From: Gaetbulibacter_A sp043876815
Lineage (GTDB): Bacteria; Bacteroidota; Bacteroidia; Flavobacteriales; Flavobacteriaceae
NCBI RefSeq assembly: GCF_043876815.1
Contig: NZ_JBAWKA010000004.1
Span: 357,052 to 421,051, forward strand
Direction: 5' to 3'
Length of the DNA: 64,000 nt
Notes under the pieces: model-generated
What the model was told of the DNA's origin: nothing
The model's database searches: none
The model's input: the letters and a program-made list of their open reading frames with translations, nothing else
Shown: positions 51,964 through 61,313 of the stretch, piece by piece
Layout: every line of letters begins with the position of its first letter
Numbering within the stretch: the stretch's first letter is position 1
Position numbers and translations under genes: made by a program

Positions 51964-52701
51964 ATGCTAAATATTATTCTTATTGCAGTTGCGGTAATTT
52001 TAGTTACAGTTGGCTTGGTAAAGCTGGTTGATAAATTTATCCCTACGAAATTCAAGCCTGTTTTAAATATTCTGCTTTGGATCATTATTATTTTCCTAGG
52101 ATATCAAACCTACAATTCTATTTACGATCCTATTCAGTTTAACAAAGTAAAGCAAAAGCGCTATGCTCAGGTTATTGAAAATTTGAAGGATATAAGAGAT
52201 GCAGAATTAGCGCACAAGCAAGTTACAGGAAAATTTACCGATAGTTTTGATAATTTAATAAAGTTTATTGATACTGCTCAATACACAATAACACAGCGCC
52301 GTGATTCTACTATTATTGATGCCGAGTTAACAAGATTATACGGCGTGGACACTACCAAAGATATTATAATTATTGATACCTTAGGATTTGTTGCAGTTAG
52401 GGATTCTTTATTTAAAAATTCGGATCGCTACAAGTCAATGATGAATGTTCCTGTAGGTAAGCCTGGTGCAAAATTTGAACTTAAGGCAGGTTTATTGAAT
52501 CAAAACGACATCAAGATTCCTGTTTTTGAAGCTTCTGTTAAAAAGAATGTCATTTTATTTGATCAAGATAAAGATCTTTTAGTTCAAGAAAATCAGGTAG
52601 TTTCGGTTGATGGTGTTAACGGAGACGCCTTGAAAGTAGGGTCTATGACTGAAGTGAAAACGGGAGGAAACTGGCCGATAACTTATGGCGCTAACGAATA
52701 A
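51964..52701 (+). CDS. Membrane-anchored protein of unknown function, 245 residues
   Basis: Two membrane helices lie at the N-terminus (NIILIAVAVILVTVGLV and VLNILLWIIIIFLGYQTY). A soluble, probably periplasmic domain follows, of about 180 residues with RYAQVIENLKDIRDAELAHK. The latter looks like the start of a helical domain found before DUF3822 genes in Bacteroidetes. The function is unknown. It overlaps the DUF3822 gene by 17 bases and leads the operon with DUF3822 and rsmD. Confidence 0.8.
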   Translation: MLNIILIAVAVILVTVGLVKLVDKFIPTKFKPVLNILLWIIIIFLGYQTYNSIYDPIQFNKVKQKRYAQVIENLKDIRDAELAHKQVTGKFTDSFDNLIKFIDTAQYTITQRRDSTIIDAELTRLYGVDTTKDIIIIDTLGFVAVRDSLFKNSDRYKSMMNVPVGKPGAKFELKAGLLNQNDIKIPVFEASVKKNVILFDQDKDLLVQENQVVSVDGVNGDALKVGSMTEVKTGGNWPITYGANE

Positions 52702-53521
52702 GAATATTACTAGAAACAATAACTTAACTAACAAAGAACTGTCCATTCAACTAAGTTTGAATGGACTTTCTTTTTGCGTCTTAAACAGAAAAGACCAAAC
52801 CATAATCGCACTAGAAGAGATTCCATTTGAAAAAAAATTGAATCCCCTGGAATTACTGGAGAAACTCAAACACATTGTTAATACTAATGAAGTTCTACAG
52901 GATACTTTTGATAAGGTTTTGGTTATTCATGATAACGAATTAGCCAGCCTGGTTCCTAAAGCCTTATTTAAAGAAGAGTTTAAGGCGGATTACCTCAAGT
53001 TCAATACCAAGATTCTAAAATCCGATTTTATAGCTCACGACAGTATTAAAATGAATGATAGTGTCTGTGTTTATGTACCTTACGTAAATATAAATAATTA
53101 CTTGTACGACCTGTTTGGGGCCTTTACCTATAAACATGTCTCTACGGTGTTGATCGAATCTATTTTAAAGTTAGAAAAAAATCAGGATAAGCTAAATTTC
53201 TATGTTCATGTTCACCCGGCGCACTTTGAAATTGTGGTGGTTGATAAGGCAAAACTTGTGCTTTATAACCGGTTTGACTACAAAACAAAGGAAGACTTTG
53301 TGTATTACATTTTATTTACGGCTGAGCAATTAGCACTCAATCCGGAAACCTTGAACTTAATATTATTGGGTCGTATTGAGAAGGATGACCCACTTTTTAA
53401 TATCATATTTAAATACGTACGCTTTGTCTTTTTCGGCCGGAGAGAAGATCAGTTTAAATATAGTCTAGACGCTCAGCCAGAGAACTATCACACGAATTTC
53501 ACACTGATTAAAAGTTTGTAA
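52685..53521 (+). CDS. DUF3822 protein
   Basis: This 278-residue soluble protein has the DUF3822 opening LSIQLSLNGLSFCVLNRKDQ and the later segments YVPYVNINNYLYDLFGAF and FYVHVHPAHFEIVVVDKAKL. The fold resembles actin-like proteins of the PilM/ASKHA kind, but no ATP motif is evident to me. Its stop overlaps the rsmD ATG by one base. In many Flavobacteriaceae it neighbours RsmD, so a link to rRNA methylation is suspected but unproven. Confidence 0.85.
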   Translation: MALTNKNITRNNNLTNKELSIQLSLNGLSFCVLNRKDQTIIALEEIPFEKKLNPLELLEKLKHIVNTNEVLQDTFDKVLVIHDNELASLVPKALFKEEFKADYLKFNTKILKSDFIAHDSIKMNDSVCVYVPYVNINNYLYDLFGAFTYKHVSTVLIESILKLEKNQDKLNFYVHVHPAHFEIVVVDKAKLVLYNRFDYKTKEDFVYYILFTAEQLALNPETLNLILLGRIEKDDPLFNIIFKYVRFVFFGRREDQFKYSLDAQPENYHTNFTLIKSL

Positions 53522-54054
53522 TGCGCATCATATCCGGAATTTATAAAAGCAGAAAAATTCAGGCTCCCAAAAACCTACCAGTCCGTCCTACCACAGATAT
53601 GGCCAAAGAGTCCTTATTTAATATCCTTAATAATCTTTATTATTTTGATGCAGTAAAGGTGTTGGATCTTTTCTCGGGTACCGGAAACATTAGTTACGAA
53701 TTTGCCTCAAGAGGCACAGAAAATATAACTTGTGTAGACGATCATTACGGTTGTGTTAAATTTATCAATGAAACGGCTGAAAAATTTGAAATGCCTATTA
53801 ACACTGTGAAAAGTGATGTGTACTCCTTTCTGGAAAAGACCAATCAGAAGCACGATATTATTTTTGCTGATCCACCTTATGATTTCCCACAGGAACAATT
53901 TGTGAAAATTTCAACATTGGTTTTTCAAAATGATCTTTTGGAAACAGATGGCGTTTTGATCATAGAACACTCCAAGCATACCGATCTTTCTAAAGAAGCA
54001 CATTTCAGTTACTCAAAGGGTTATGGTCATTCTGTGTTTAGCTTCTTTGAATGA
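53521..54054 (+). CDS. rsmD: 16S rRNA (guanine966-N2)-methyltransferase
   Basis: This 177-residue SAM-dependent enzyme has ISGIYKSRKIQAP and RPTTDMAKESLFNIL at the start. The SAM site is VLDLFSGTGNISYEFASRG. The catalytic N/DPPY motif is FADPPYDFP near residue 120. It methylates G966 of 16S rRNA before 30S assembly finishes. It is the last gene of the operon, and rnpB follows on the opposite strand. Confidence 0.95.
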   Translation: MRIISGIYKSRKIQAPKNLPVRPTTDMAKESLFNILNNLYYFDAVKVLDLFSGTGNISYEFASRGTENITCVDDHYGCVKFINETAEKFEMPINTVKSDVYSFLEKTNQKHDIIFADPPYDFPQEQFVKISTLVFQNDLLETDGVLIIEHSKHTDLSKEAHFSYSKGYGHSVFSFFE

Positions 54055-54055
54055 A

Positions 54056-54090
54056 AAAACAAAGCTCTTTTTTCAAAGAGCTTGTTTGTT
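54056..54090. terminator. Bidirectional terminator between rsmD and rnpB
   Basis: aacaaagctcttt and aaagagcttgttt form a strong stem with a small loop between the rsmD stop and the 3' end of the RNase P RNA on the other strand. Confidence 0.7.
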
Positions 54091-54091
54091 T

Positions 54092-54420
54092 GAGTAAATC
54101 TATAAGCCGAATTCTGTACTTTTTCTTTTTTGAGATTTATATCAAACAAGAAAAAGCCCTTATCATTTATCTGCGTGATTTGTTACCAAAACACTTTAGC
54201 TGCCTACCCTCCGGCATCAGGCGTGCTACCCTCAAACGCCGGTTTACATGGCATTGCACCGCACAGAGTTTACCTGGTTTCACTACAGCCTTACCTGTAC
54301 ATACTTTCTGTTGCACTTTTCCTAACCTCACGGCCGGTGGCTATTAACCACTGTGCTGCACTATGGTGTTCGGACTTTCCTCCATTCGAAAAACGAACAG
54401 CGATAAGGCGAATTACTACG
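54092..54420 (-). ncRNA. rnpB: RNase P RNA
   Basis: On the minus strand the RNA has GGAGGAAAGTCCGAACACC near the 5' end (bacterial P4/CR-I), the internal GGTAAACTCTGTGC and GAGGGTAGCACGCC segments, and ACAGAATTCGGCTTAT near the 3' end (P4/CR-V). All are class A features in the right order. The 5' segment AGTAA (near 54417) can pair with TTTACT at 54092-54097 as P1. It matures the 5' ends of tRNAs with the RnpA protein. An AU-rich hairpin (CTTTTTCTT paired with AAGAAAAAG) lies just before the 3' conserved part. Ends are approximate. ORFs over this stretch are artefacts. Confidence 0.95.
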
Positions 54421-54584
54421 TTGCAAAAATACGTAAATTGTTAATAACTCCTATTAAATATTAATTCTGTTATTCTGAAATATAAATTGAATTTTTAACT
54501 TTGTTACAAAGACGATTTTTAAGTTTTTTTAAATGATTTTTATAAAAATTTAGTCGTTTTAATCCCTTGGCGCTACCGCATAAT

Positions 54585-56321
54585 ATGGAACATTTTATAG
54601 TATCTGCTAGAAAGTATAGACCACAAACCTTTAAAGATGTTGTGGGCCAACAGGCTATAACCAATACCCTGCTCAACGCCATTGAAAATAATCATTTAGC
54701 CCAGGCTTTATTGTTTACAGGTCCTAGAGGTGTTGGAAAAACAACTTGTGCCCGTATTTTAGCTAAAATGATTAATAGTGAAGGACGTGATTCGGGTGAT
54801 GAAGACTACGCATTTAATATTTTCGAACTAGATGCTGCTTCTAATAATTCGGTTGATGACATAAGAAATTTAACCGATCAGGTACGTATACCACCTCAAG
54901 TAGGAAAATATAAAGTATACATTATTGATGAGGTTCATATGTTATCACAATCGGCATTTAACGCCTTTTTGAAAACATTGGAAGAGCCTCCAAAACACTG
55001 TGTTTTTATTTTAGCCACAACCGAGAAACATAAGATTATTCCAACTATTTTATCTCGATGTCAAATATTTGATTTTAAGCGTATTACAGTAAAAGATGCG
55101 AAAAAATACTTGAAGTATATTGCTGAAGAACAAGGGGTTACTGCCGATGATGATGCTCTACATATAATTGCACAGAAAGCAGATGGAGCCATGCGTGATG
55201 CCCTATCAATATTTGATCGGGTGGTTAGTTTTTCAGGAAAGAATTTAACAAGACAAGCCGTAACAGAAAATTTGAACGTACTGGATTATGAAACGTATTT
55301 TACCAGTACAGACCTCATTTTAAATAATAATATTCCTGAATTATTACTTCATTTTAATAATACCCTTTCCAAAGGCTTTGACGGTCATCATTATATAGCG
55401 GGTCTAGCCTCGCACTTTAGAGATCTATTAGTCAGTAAAACACCTGAAACAGTGGAATTACTCGAAGTTGGCGAAGAAACAAAAAAGACCTATCTGGAAC
55501 AGGCTAAAAAGGCCCCCGAAAGCTTCCTGCTTAAAGGCATTGAACTTGCCAACGACTGCGATCTAAAATATAAAAGCAGTAAAAATCAGCGCTTACTGGT
55601 TGAATTATGCCTTATGCAACTTGCCTCTATCACTTATGATGGAGAAAAAAAAAATAGCGATCACTACATAATTCCTGCTTCCTATTTCAAAAACAAAGGC
55701 ATTACGCCTATTCCTATAAATATTCCTGAAAAGCAAAAGGTTGAAAAGTCAACGGATGAGACCCGTACCAAACCTTTGGAAGAAAGTACTACAAAAAATA
55801 ATCCTGTCGTAGAACAATTTAAAGTTAAGGAACCTCCAAAAATTGTATTGGACAAAACACATAAAAAACCTTCCGGTCTTTCTATAAGCAGCATTCGCAA
55901 AAAAAAGGAACACCAAATAAGGCAAATGGAGGTGGTTGTAGACGAGGAAAACCTTCCAAAAGAATCCTTTACCAACAAAGCGCTTTTAGAAGTCTGGAAT
56001 GAGTATGTAGAAAAGATCCGTAGAAAAGGTCAATTTAATATGGCATCCATTTTAACCATTGATACTCCAATACTGGATGGCACTACTATTAAACTGGAAT
56101 TTCCAACGGAAACTAATAAATATGAACTGGAACGAGAGCAGTATCATCTTTTAGCCTTTTTAAGAAAAAAACTGAATAACTTCGATATAGGCTTAGATAT
56201 TACCGTAAATGAAACGAAAGAAAAGCAGTTTGTTTACACACCTCATGAAAAGTTTGAAAAGCTGAAAGAAAAAAATCCAAATATTGATGTTTTGAAAAAA
56301 ACCTTCGATCTAGACCTTTAA
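54585..56321 (+). CDS. dnaX: DNA polymerase III subunit gamma/tau
   Basis: This is the clamp-loader subunit of the replisome. Its AAA+ domain has RKYRPQTFKDVVGQQ, Walker A FTGPRGVGKTTCARILAKM, FELDAASNNSVDDIRNLTDQ, Walker B IIDEVHML and the SRC arginine-finger motif (LSRCQIFDFKR). In most DnaX proteins four cysteines bind zinc between Walker A and ELDAASN; here that stretch (INSEGRDSGDEDYAFNIF) has none. The C-terminal 200 residues are a basic linker and a final tau-like domain. I use the ATG at 54585 (578 residues); a TTG at 54567 is less likely. Confidence 0.96.
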   Translation: MEHFIVSARKYRPQTFKDVVGQQAITNTLLNAIENNHLAQALLFTGPRGVGKTTCARILAKMINSEGRDSGDEDYAFNIFELDAASNNSVDDIRNLTDQVRIPPQVGKYKVYIIDEVHMLSQSAFNAFLKTLEEPPKHCVFILATTEKHKIIPTILSRCQIFDFKRITVKDAKKYLKYIAEEQGVTADDDALHIIAQKADGAMRDALSIFDRVVSFSGKNLTRQAVTENLNVLDYETYFTSTDLILNNNIPELLLHFNNTLSKGFDGHHYIAGLASHFRDLLVSKTPETVELLEVGEETKKTYLEQAKKAPESFLLKGIELANDCDLKYKSSKNQRLLVELCLMQLASITYDGEKKNSDHYIIPASYFKNKGITPIPINIPEKQKVEKSTDETRTKPLEESTTKNNPVVEQFKVKEPPKIVLDKTHKKPSGLSISSIRKKKEHQIRQMEVVVDEENLPKESFTNKALLEVWNEYVEKIRRKGQFNMASILTIDTPILDGTTIKLEFPTETNKYELEREQYHLLAFLRKKLNNFDIGLDITVNETKEKQFVYTPHEKFEKLKEKNPNIDVLKKTFDLDL

Positions 56322-56333
56322 ATAGCGATTAAA

Positions 56334-56897
56334 ATGAAAAACATTGTGCTCTTTTTTAGCATTATATGCCTGACTATTTTTGGTTGTGACGGCCGGTATC
56401 ATCGGCATAATAGTAATGTCGAGGTTTTGAAAACAAATCATTTGTATGAAGCCTTTTCAAAACAATTGGAATTTCTTCCTGAAGGACCTGTTGAAATTAA
56501 AACAGATACCATCCTCAGCAATGGTTTTGAATTACATTTGAAGTACACTACTTTGGATAAAGAATATCAGAAGATGGTCCTGAAATCAAAAGCAACCAAA
56601 GAATTACACTTCAAAAATTTTGGATCTGAACTCATTTGCAAAAAATCAGGAAAAGTAATTTTCGAACAGCGTATAGAAAAATCTTTATTTAGCGCATTTG
56701 AAACCCCTGAATTTTGGGATAAAGCCATTATGCAATTTGTTTGGATCGACTATGAGGCCTCGCTAAACGAAAAAGTTTCTTTGAACACCTCATTCTATTT
56801 ACCAGAAAGTAATTCTTATAAGGATTTTACCATTGAAATACATTCGGATGGTCGCTGGTATATAAAACCAAATTCATTTGTTTCAAAATTAATTTAA
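56334..56897 (+). CDS. Lipoprotein of unknown function, 187 residues
   Basis: The signal peptide ends in a lipobox (LTIFGC, lipid Cys residue 18), so it is anchored to a membrane of the envelope. The mature protein is beta-rich in appearance: GFELHLKYTTLDKEYQKMVL, LICKKSGKVIFEQRIEKSLF, FTIEIHSDGRWYIKPNSF. I do not recognise the domain. It starts 12 bases after dnaX and ends 3 bases before miaE, so all three are likely cotranscribed. Confidence 0.8.
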   Translation: MKNIVLFFSIICLTIFGCDGRYHRHNSNVEVLKTNHLYEAFSKQLEFLPEGPVEIKTDTILSNGFELHLKYTTLDKEYQKMVLKSKATKELHFKNFGSELICKKSGKVIFEQRIEKSLFSAFETPEFWDKAIMQFVWIDYEASLNEKVSLNTSFYLPESNSYKDFTIEIHSDGRWYIKPNSFVSKLI

Positions 56898-56900
56898 ATT

Positions 56901-57482
56901 ATGCTTGGATTGAAATTGCCTACCGACCCAAGATGGGTGAATATTGTAGAAAAAAATATTGAAGATATCCTAACGGATCATGCGTTTTGTGAACAAAAGG
57001 CTGCCAGTACAGCCATTTCGCTTATTGTAAGTTTTCCGGAATATACCGAATTGGTTCAGGAAATGACTGCCTTGGTCAAGGAAGAGATCAGTCATTTTAA
57101 AATGGTTCATGATAAGATCATTGATCGTGGCTGGACGCTTGGTCGTGATCGTAAGGATGAATATGTTATTCAATTGGTGAATTTTTTTCCTAAAGGAGGC
57201 AGTAGAACAACACAACTTGTTCATCGTTTACTTTATGCAGCTTTAATTGAAGCCAGAAGCTGTGAGCGTTTTCGGCTACTTTCAGAGGCATTAGAAGATC
57301 AAGAACTGGCTGCATTCTATAAAAACCTCATGGTAAGTGAAGCAAATCATTATACAATGTTCTTAGGCTTTGCCAGAAAATATGGCGAGCGCAAAGAGGT
57401 CGATAAAAAATGGCATGATTTATTAGATTATGAAGCCAAAATCATGGCTGACCTTGGAAAATCTCAAACCATACATGGTTAG
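56901..57482 (+). CDS. miaE: tRNA-(ms2io6A) hydroxylase
   Basis: This 193-residue diiron enzyme hydroxylates the isopentenyl group of ms2i6A37 in tRNA. It has a ferritin-like helical bundle with iron ligands in HAFCEQKAAST, LVKEEISHFKMVHDKI, LLYAALIEARSCERFRLLS and MVSEANHYTMFLGFARKYGE. MiaE presupposes MiaA and MiaB elsewhere. The gene overlaps the convergent beta-barrel gene by 4 bases. Confidence 0.94.
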   Translation: MLGLKLPTDPRWVNIVEKNIEDILTDHAFCEQKAASTAISLIVSFPEYTELVQEMTALVKEEISHFKMVHDKIIDRGWTLGRDRKDEYVIQLVNFFPKGGSRTTQLVHRLLYAALIEARSCERFRLLSEALEDQELAAFYKNLMVSEANHYTMFLGFARKYGERKEVDKKWHDLLDYEAKIMADLGKSQTIHG

Positions 57483-58081
57483 AATTTATAGCCAATACCT
57501 ATTTGAACCGTCCTGTTGTTTGCAGTAAACCCATATTTAGTATCAAAAATATTGGTAAAACCATAATTATAGCGGAGATCGGCAAAAAACACATAGTTTA
57601 TTTTATATTCTAATCCCGCCACACCCGAAAAGGCGATATCGGTTAAATTATCGTCTACTTTAGGAATATTTAAACCCACTTGAGGTCCAAGACCAAATTT
57701 TATTTTTTCGCTTATCCGAAACTGAAGCATTATTGGTAATTGAATATAATCTAAATGAAGTTTCTCATCGTTGGCTCCTTCAGCAGAAAATTGTAGTTCG
57801 GGAATTATAGCCATGGATCGTGATAATCCTAAGGATACCAAAAAGCCAATAAAAATACTATTACGATGTTTATTTATGGAAGGAGGCGTTTCCTCAAAAT
57901 CTAAATTTGAAATGTTGAAACCACCTCTAACACCAAATTTTATGCCTTGTAGACCACCTAGTTCCGTTGTTTGTTCTAAGTCATCGCCATTCGTATTGGT
58001 ATCTGTTTGAGGAGCTTCTTCTTGAGAAAAACTAAAAAAAGAAAATACCAAAAGGAAAACTAAAAGTAATACGTGTTTCAT
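57479..58081 (-). CDS. Outer-membrane beta-barrel protein (OmpW/porin-like, OMP_b-brl family)
   Basis: A signal peptide (LLLVFLLVFSFFSFSQ) is followed by about 25 Asp/Gly/Thr residues. The barrel begins GIKFGVRGGFNISNLDFEE and ends YGFTANNRTVQIGIGYKF with a C-terminal Phe, as required for outer-membrane assembly. The eight-strand pattern (about 180 residues) is common in Bacteroidetes. Its role is unknown. Confidence 0.88.
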   Translation of the reverse strand: MKHVLLLVFLLVFSFFSFSQEEAPQTDTNTNGDDLEQTTELGGLQGIKFGVRGGFNISNLDFEETPPSINKHRNSIFIGFLVSLGLSRSMAIIPELQFSAEGANDEKLHLDYIQLPIMLQFRISEKIKFGLGPQVGLNIPKVDDNLTDIAFSGVAGLEYKINYVFFADLRYNYGFTNIFDTKYGFTANNRTVQIGIGYKF

Positions 58082-58250
58082 AAGTTTTAATTTTACAGTT
58101 AAGTTTAATAGTGCATTTTTTAATTAATTCCTTCAATAAATCACACTACTTGTAAACGTTTGGGTTCGTATGACTTAGTCACACAATTCGAAAACGAATA
58201 TATAAGAAAAGTGCCAAAAAAAACTATTTTAAAAGTTGAATTGCAAAATT

Positions 58251-59156
58251 TTACTGTGTATTGCTCGAAACCGTATCGTAGTAGATACTTTTTATAACAC
58301 CATCTGCCAGTCCAATTTTCGGAACAATAATGTTTTTGGCGCCACTCCATTTCATGGAAGATAAGTAAATTCGCATCGCTGGAATAATAACGTCCGCACG
58401 ATCCTGATTGAGATCCAGTTCCGTAATTCGCTCTTCGTAAGAATAGGTTTGAAGGGTGTTATAATAAGAGGTCATATAAAAGTAAGACAGTGGTTTACCT
58501 AGTTTTTTACCAGACACCTTAAAGATTTTATTGATGTTTCCACCAGAACCAATCACTGTAATTTTTTCATACTTTTTTGAGTACTCTGAAATCCATCGCT
58601 GCAATTCATCCCACGCTTCTTTGCTAACCATATCATTCAAGAGTCGCACAGTTCCAATTTTAAAAGATCGAGAAACCACTTTCTCACCCTGATCAATAAT
58701 AGAAAATTCCGTACTTCCACCACCCACATCAACATACAGGTAGGTTTTTGAATCATCAATAAATTTATTCAGGTCTGTGGCTGCTATAATTGCGGCTTCT
58801 TCTTCCCCATCAATAATATCAATACTAATATCGGCATGCTTTTTAATTAATTCGGCCACTTCTCTGCCGTTACTCGATTCTCGCATTGCAGACGTAGCGC
58901 AAGCCTTGTATTTTACCACCTTATGAGAATTCATTAAAAGCTTAAAAGCCAACATAGTATCCAGCATTCGCTTAGTATTTTCCTTAGATATTTTTTGTTT
59001 CACAAAAACATCAGCGCCCAACCGGATTGGAACACGCACCAAGGAATTCTTTTTGAATTGAACCGGTTTCCCCTTTTGTTCTATAATATTTGAAATTAAT
59101 AAGCGGACAGCATTAGAGCCTATATCAATTGCTGCGTATTTTTTTATTGATAGCAT
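58251..59156 (-). CDS. ppx: Exopolyphosphatase/guanosine pentaphosphatase (Ppx/GppA family)
   Basis: This 301-residue ASKHA phosphatase has AAIDIGSNAVRLLISN, VDVGGGSTEFSIID, TVIGSGGNINKIFKV and IGLADGVIKSIYY, the family nucleotide-binding motifs. It lacks the C-terminal HD domain of long E. coli Ppx, as do many Bacteroidetes members. It degrades inorganic polyphosphate or pppGpp. It lies 1 base after ppk1, so synthesis and degradation are coexpressed. Confidence 0.94.
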   Translation of the reverse strand: MLSIKKYAAIDIGSNAVRLLISNIIEQKGKPVQFKKNSLVRVPIRLGADVFVKQKISKENTKRMLDTMLAFKLLMNSHKVVKYKACATSAMRESSNGREVAELIKKHADISIDIIDGEEEAAIIAATDLNKFIDDSKTYLYVDVGGGSTEFSIIDQGEKVVSRSFKIGTVRLLNDMVSKEAWDELQRWISEYSKKYEKITVIGSGGNINKIFKVSGKKLGKPLSYFYMTSYYNTLQTYSYEERITELDLNQDRADVIIPAMRIYLSSMKWSGAKNIIVPKIGLADGVIKSIYYDTVSSNTQ

Positions 59157-59157
59157 A

Positions 59158-61221
59158 TTAGCTGTTTAGTTTCTTAAGATAATAATCATAGGTTAAAAAT
59201 TGAGATCTTATCGCTTTTTTATCGTCTTTTCGATACATGTTTTCTTCTGTTTGATTGATCAATCTAGCCTTAACATTATCACTCCAACTAATATTGAATA
59301 CATCAATTATTTCCTGTTTAATGTCTTTCTGATAAATAGGACATGACACCTCTACCCTGTTCTCAATATTACGGGTCATCCAATCAGCTGAAGAAATAAA
59401 TACCTTCGGATCGTTATCCCCAAATATATAAACTCTGGGATGTTCTAAAAATTTATCTACAATACTTATCACCTCTATATTCTCGCTCATTCCTTCCACA
59501 CCGGGTATAAGGCAGCAAATACCTCTGATTATTAGTTGTATTTTAACACCAGCATTACTGGCTTCATACAACTTATCAACCATGGTGTAACTGGATAAAC
59601 TATTAAGTTTTAATCGGATTAAGCCCTGACCACCTTTTTTAGCAATTTTTATTTCATGATCAATGAGCTTAAAAAAAGTTTTTTGGCTGTAATGCGGAGA
59701 AACAATAAGGTGTTTATAGCTATATATTTTATAATTTATCTCGAAGAAATTAAATATTTTATCTACGTCTCTCAAAATAGCCTTATTGGCTGTAAATAGG
59801 GTGTAATCAGTATAGATTTTTGCGGTAGATTCATTGAAATTTCCAGTACTTATAAATCCATAGCGTTTAATTTTTTCGTTTTCTTCCCGCTCAATAACAC
59901 ACATTTTACTGTGCACTTTTAGTCCGGGAACACCAAATATCAAATTAATGCCCTCCTCCTGCATTTGTTGTGCATAGTCAATATTAGCCTGTTCATCAAA
60001 ACGAGCCCGGAGTTCTATGGAAACCGTAACACTTTTACCATTTAAAGCGGCATTGATTAGTGAGCTTGCTATATGTGAAATTTCAGCTAGGCGGTAAATG
60101 GTGATTTTGATCTTCTTTACCTTTGGGTCTAGTGCTGCTTCGCGCAAAAACTTAACAACATAAGAGAACGTTTGATACGGTGTATAGAGTAAATAATCTT
60201 TTTTCTTTATAGCGGAAAAAATACTGTCTTGTAAACTTAACCCTTTAATGGGTAGGGGTTCAATTTTTTCATATAACAGATCGTTTCGGCCTAAGTCAGG
60301 AAAATTCATATAATCCCGACGATTATGATATCGTCCTCCGGGAATGATACTATCTGTATTATCAATCCCCATTTTCGACATAAGGTATTGAAGCGTTTCT
60401 TTGTTTAAATTCTTGTCGTATACAAAGCGTACAGGTTCACTGATTTGGCGATGCTTTACACTATCAGAAATTTTCTCTATAAAACTCTTACTCAAATCAC
60501 TATCAAAATCCAATTCACCGTCACGGGTAATTTTAATCATATGAGCAGAAATATCCTTGTAATCGAAAATATTAAAGATTTCTTTTAAGCAATAGCGCAA
60601 CAAATCATCAATCATGATAATGAAATCCTTATTTCCCTCCTTAGGAAGTTCAATGAACCGGTTTATAGATTTTGGAATTTCAATAAGTGCAAACTGCTTT
60701 TCATTGTTGCTCAGCACCATACGAACAGCTAAATAGGCCGCGCTGTCCTTTAAATTAGGTAAGGTGGCTAAGTCATTAAGAATAATTGTTACTAATGCCG
60801 GGCTAACCTTTTGTAAAAAATATTTATTGATGTATTCTTCCTGATTCTCTTTAATTTGAGTTTCATCAATAATATAGATGTTTTCCTTTTCAAGTTTATC
60901 CTGTATATTACTTAAAACATCCAAACTTTCACTTTGCTGGTCAATCACAATTTTTGTTATAATTTCCAGTAATTCTTTAGCGCGAATTCCGCCTAGTTCA
61001 CTTTTACCGCCTCGACCCGCTTCAACAATACGTTTAACCGTTGCATATCTTACTTTAAAAAATTCATCAAGATTATTCGAAAAAATTCCTAAAAAACGTA
61101 GCCGTTCAATTAAGGGCACCTGCTCATCCGAGGCTTCTTGAAGCACTCTGGCATTAAATTGAAGCCAACTTATTTCTCTATTAATGTAACTATTTTCGTG
61201 CTGAAATTTGTTTGGAGTCAT
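59158..61221 (-). CDS. ppk1: Polyphosphate kinase 1
   Basis: This 687-residue enzyme synthesises polyphosphate reversibly from ATP, at the normal length of PPK1. The N-terminal domain starts NREISWLQFNARVLQEA. The phospholipase-D-like catalytic domains have FGVPGLKVHSKMCVIE, whose His is autophosphorylated, ISTGNFNESTAKIYTDYTLF, and VSPHYSQKTFFKLI with the second histidine. It is cotranscribed with ppx. A TATATTTG -7 box is at 61243-61250. Confidence 0.97.
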   Translation of the reverse strand: MTPNKFQHENSYINREISWLQFNARVLQEASDEQVPLIERLRFLGIFSNNLDEFFKVRYATVKRIVEAGRGGKSELGGIRAKELLEIITKIVIDQQSESLDVLSNIQDKLEKENIYIIDETQIKENQEEYINKYFLQKVSPALVTIILNDLATLPNLKDSAAYLAVRMVLSNNEKQFALIEIPKSINRFIELPKEGNKDFIIMIDDLLRYCLKEIFNIFDYKDISAHMIKITRDGELDFDSDLSKSFIEKISDSVKHRQISEPVRFVYDKNLNKETLQYLMSKMGIDNTDSIIPGGRYHNRRDYMNFPDLGRNDLLYEKIEPLPIKGLSLQDSIFSAIKKKDYLLYTPYQTFSYVVKFLREAALDPKVKKIKITIYRLAEISHIASSLINAALNGKSVTVSIELRARFDEQANIDYAQQMQEEGINLIFGVPGLKVHSKMCVIEREENEKIKRYGFISTGNFNESTAKIYTDYTLFTANKAILRDVDKIFNFFEINYKIYSYKHLIVSPHYSQKTFFKLIDHEIKIAKKGGQGLIRLKLNSLSSYTMVDKLYEASNAGVKIQLIIRGICCLIPGVEGMSENIEVISIVDKFLEHPRVYIFGDNDPKVFISSADWMTRNIENRVEVSCPIYQKDIKQEIIDVFNISWSDNVKARLINQTEENMYRKDDKKAIRSQFLTYDYYLKKLNS

Positions 61222-61242
61222 GAATTATAAAATACTTTGAAA

Positions 61243-61250
61243 CAAATATA
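61243..61250 (-). promoter_or_regulatory. -7 element of the ppk1-ppx operon
   Basis: It reads TATATTTG on the minus strand, 21 bases before the ppk1 ATG. Confidence 0.45.
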
Positions 61251-61313
61251 TTCTATTTCATCGTAATAAAAGCCTGTTTTTAAGGTTAGAAATCTAAGTT
61301 TTATAGTGATATA

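Noticed and set aside
54130..54444. Plus-strand ORF of about 104 codons
   Set aside because: It lies over the RNase P RNA, whose conserved segments explain this DNA.
58204..58220. TTGGCAC on the minus strand upstream of the beta-barrel gene, like a sigma-54 -24 box
   Set aside because: The -12 position reads TTAT and lacks the essential G, and it is about 140 bases from the gene start.
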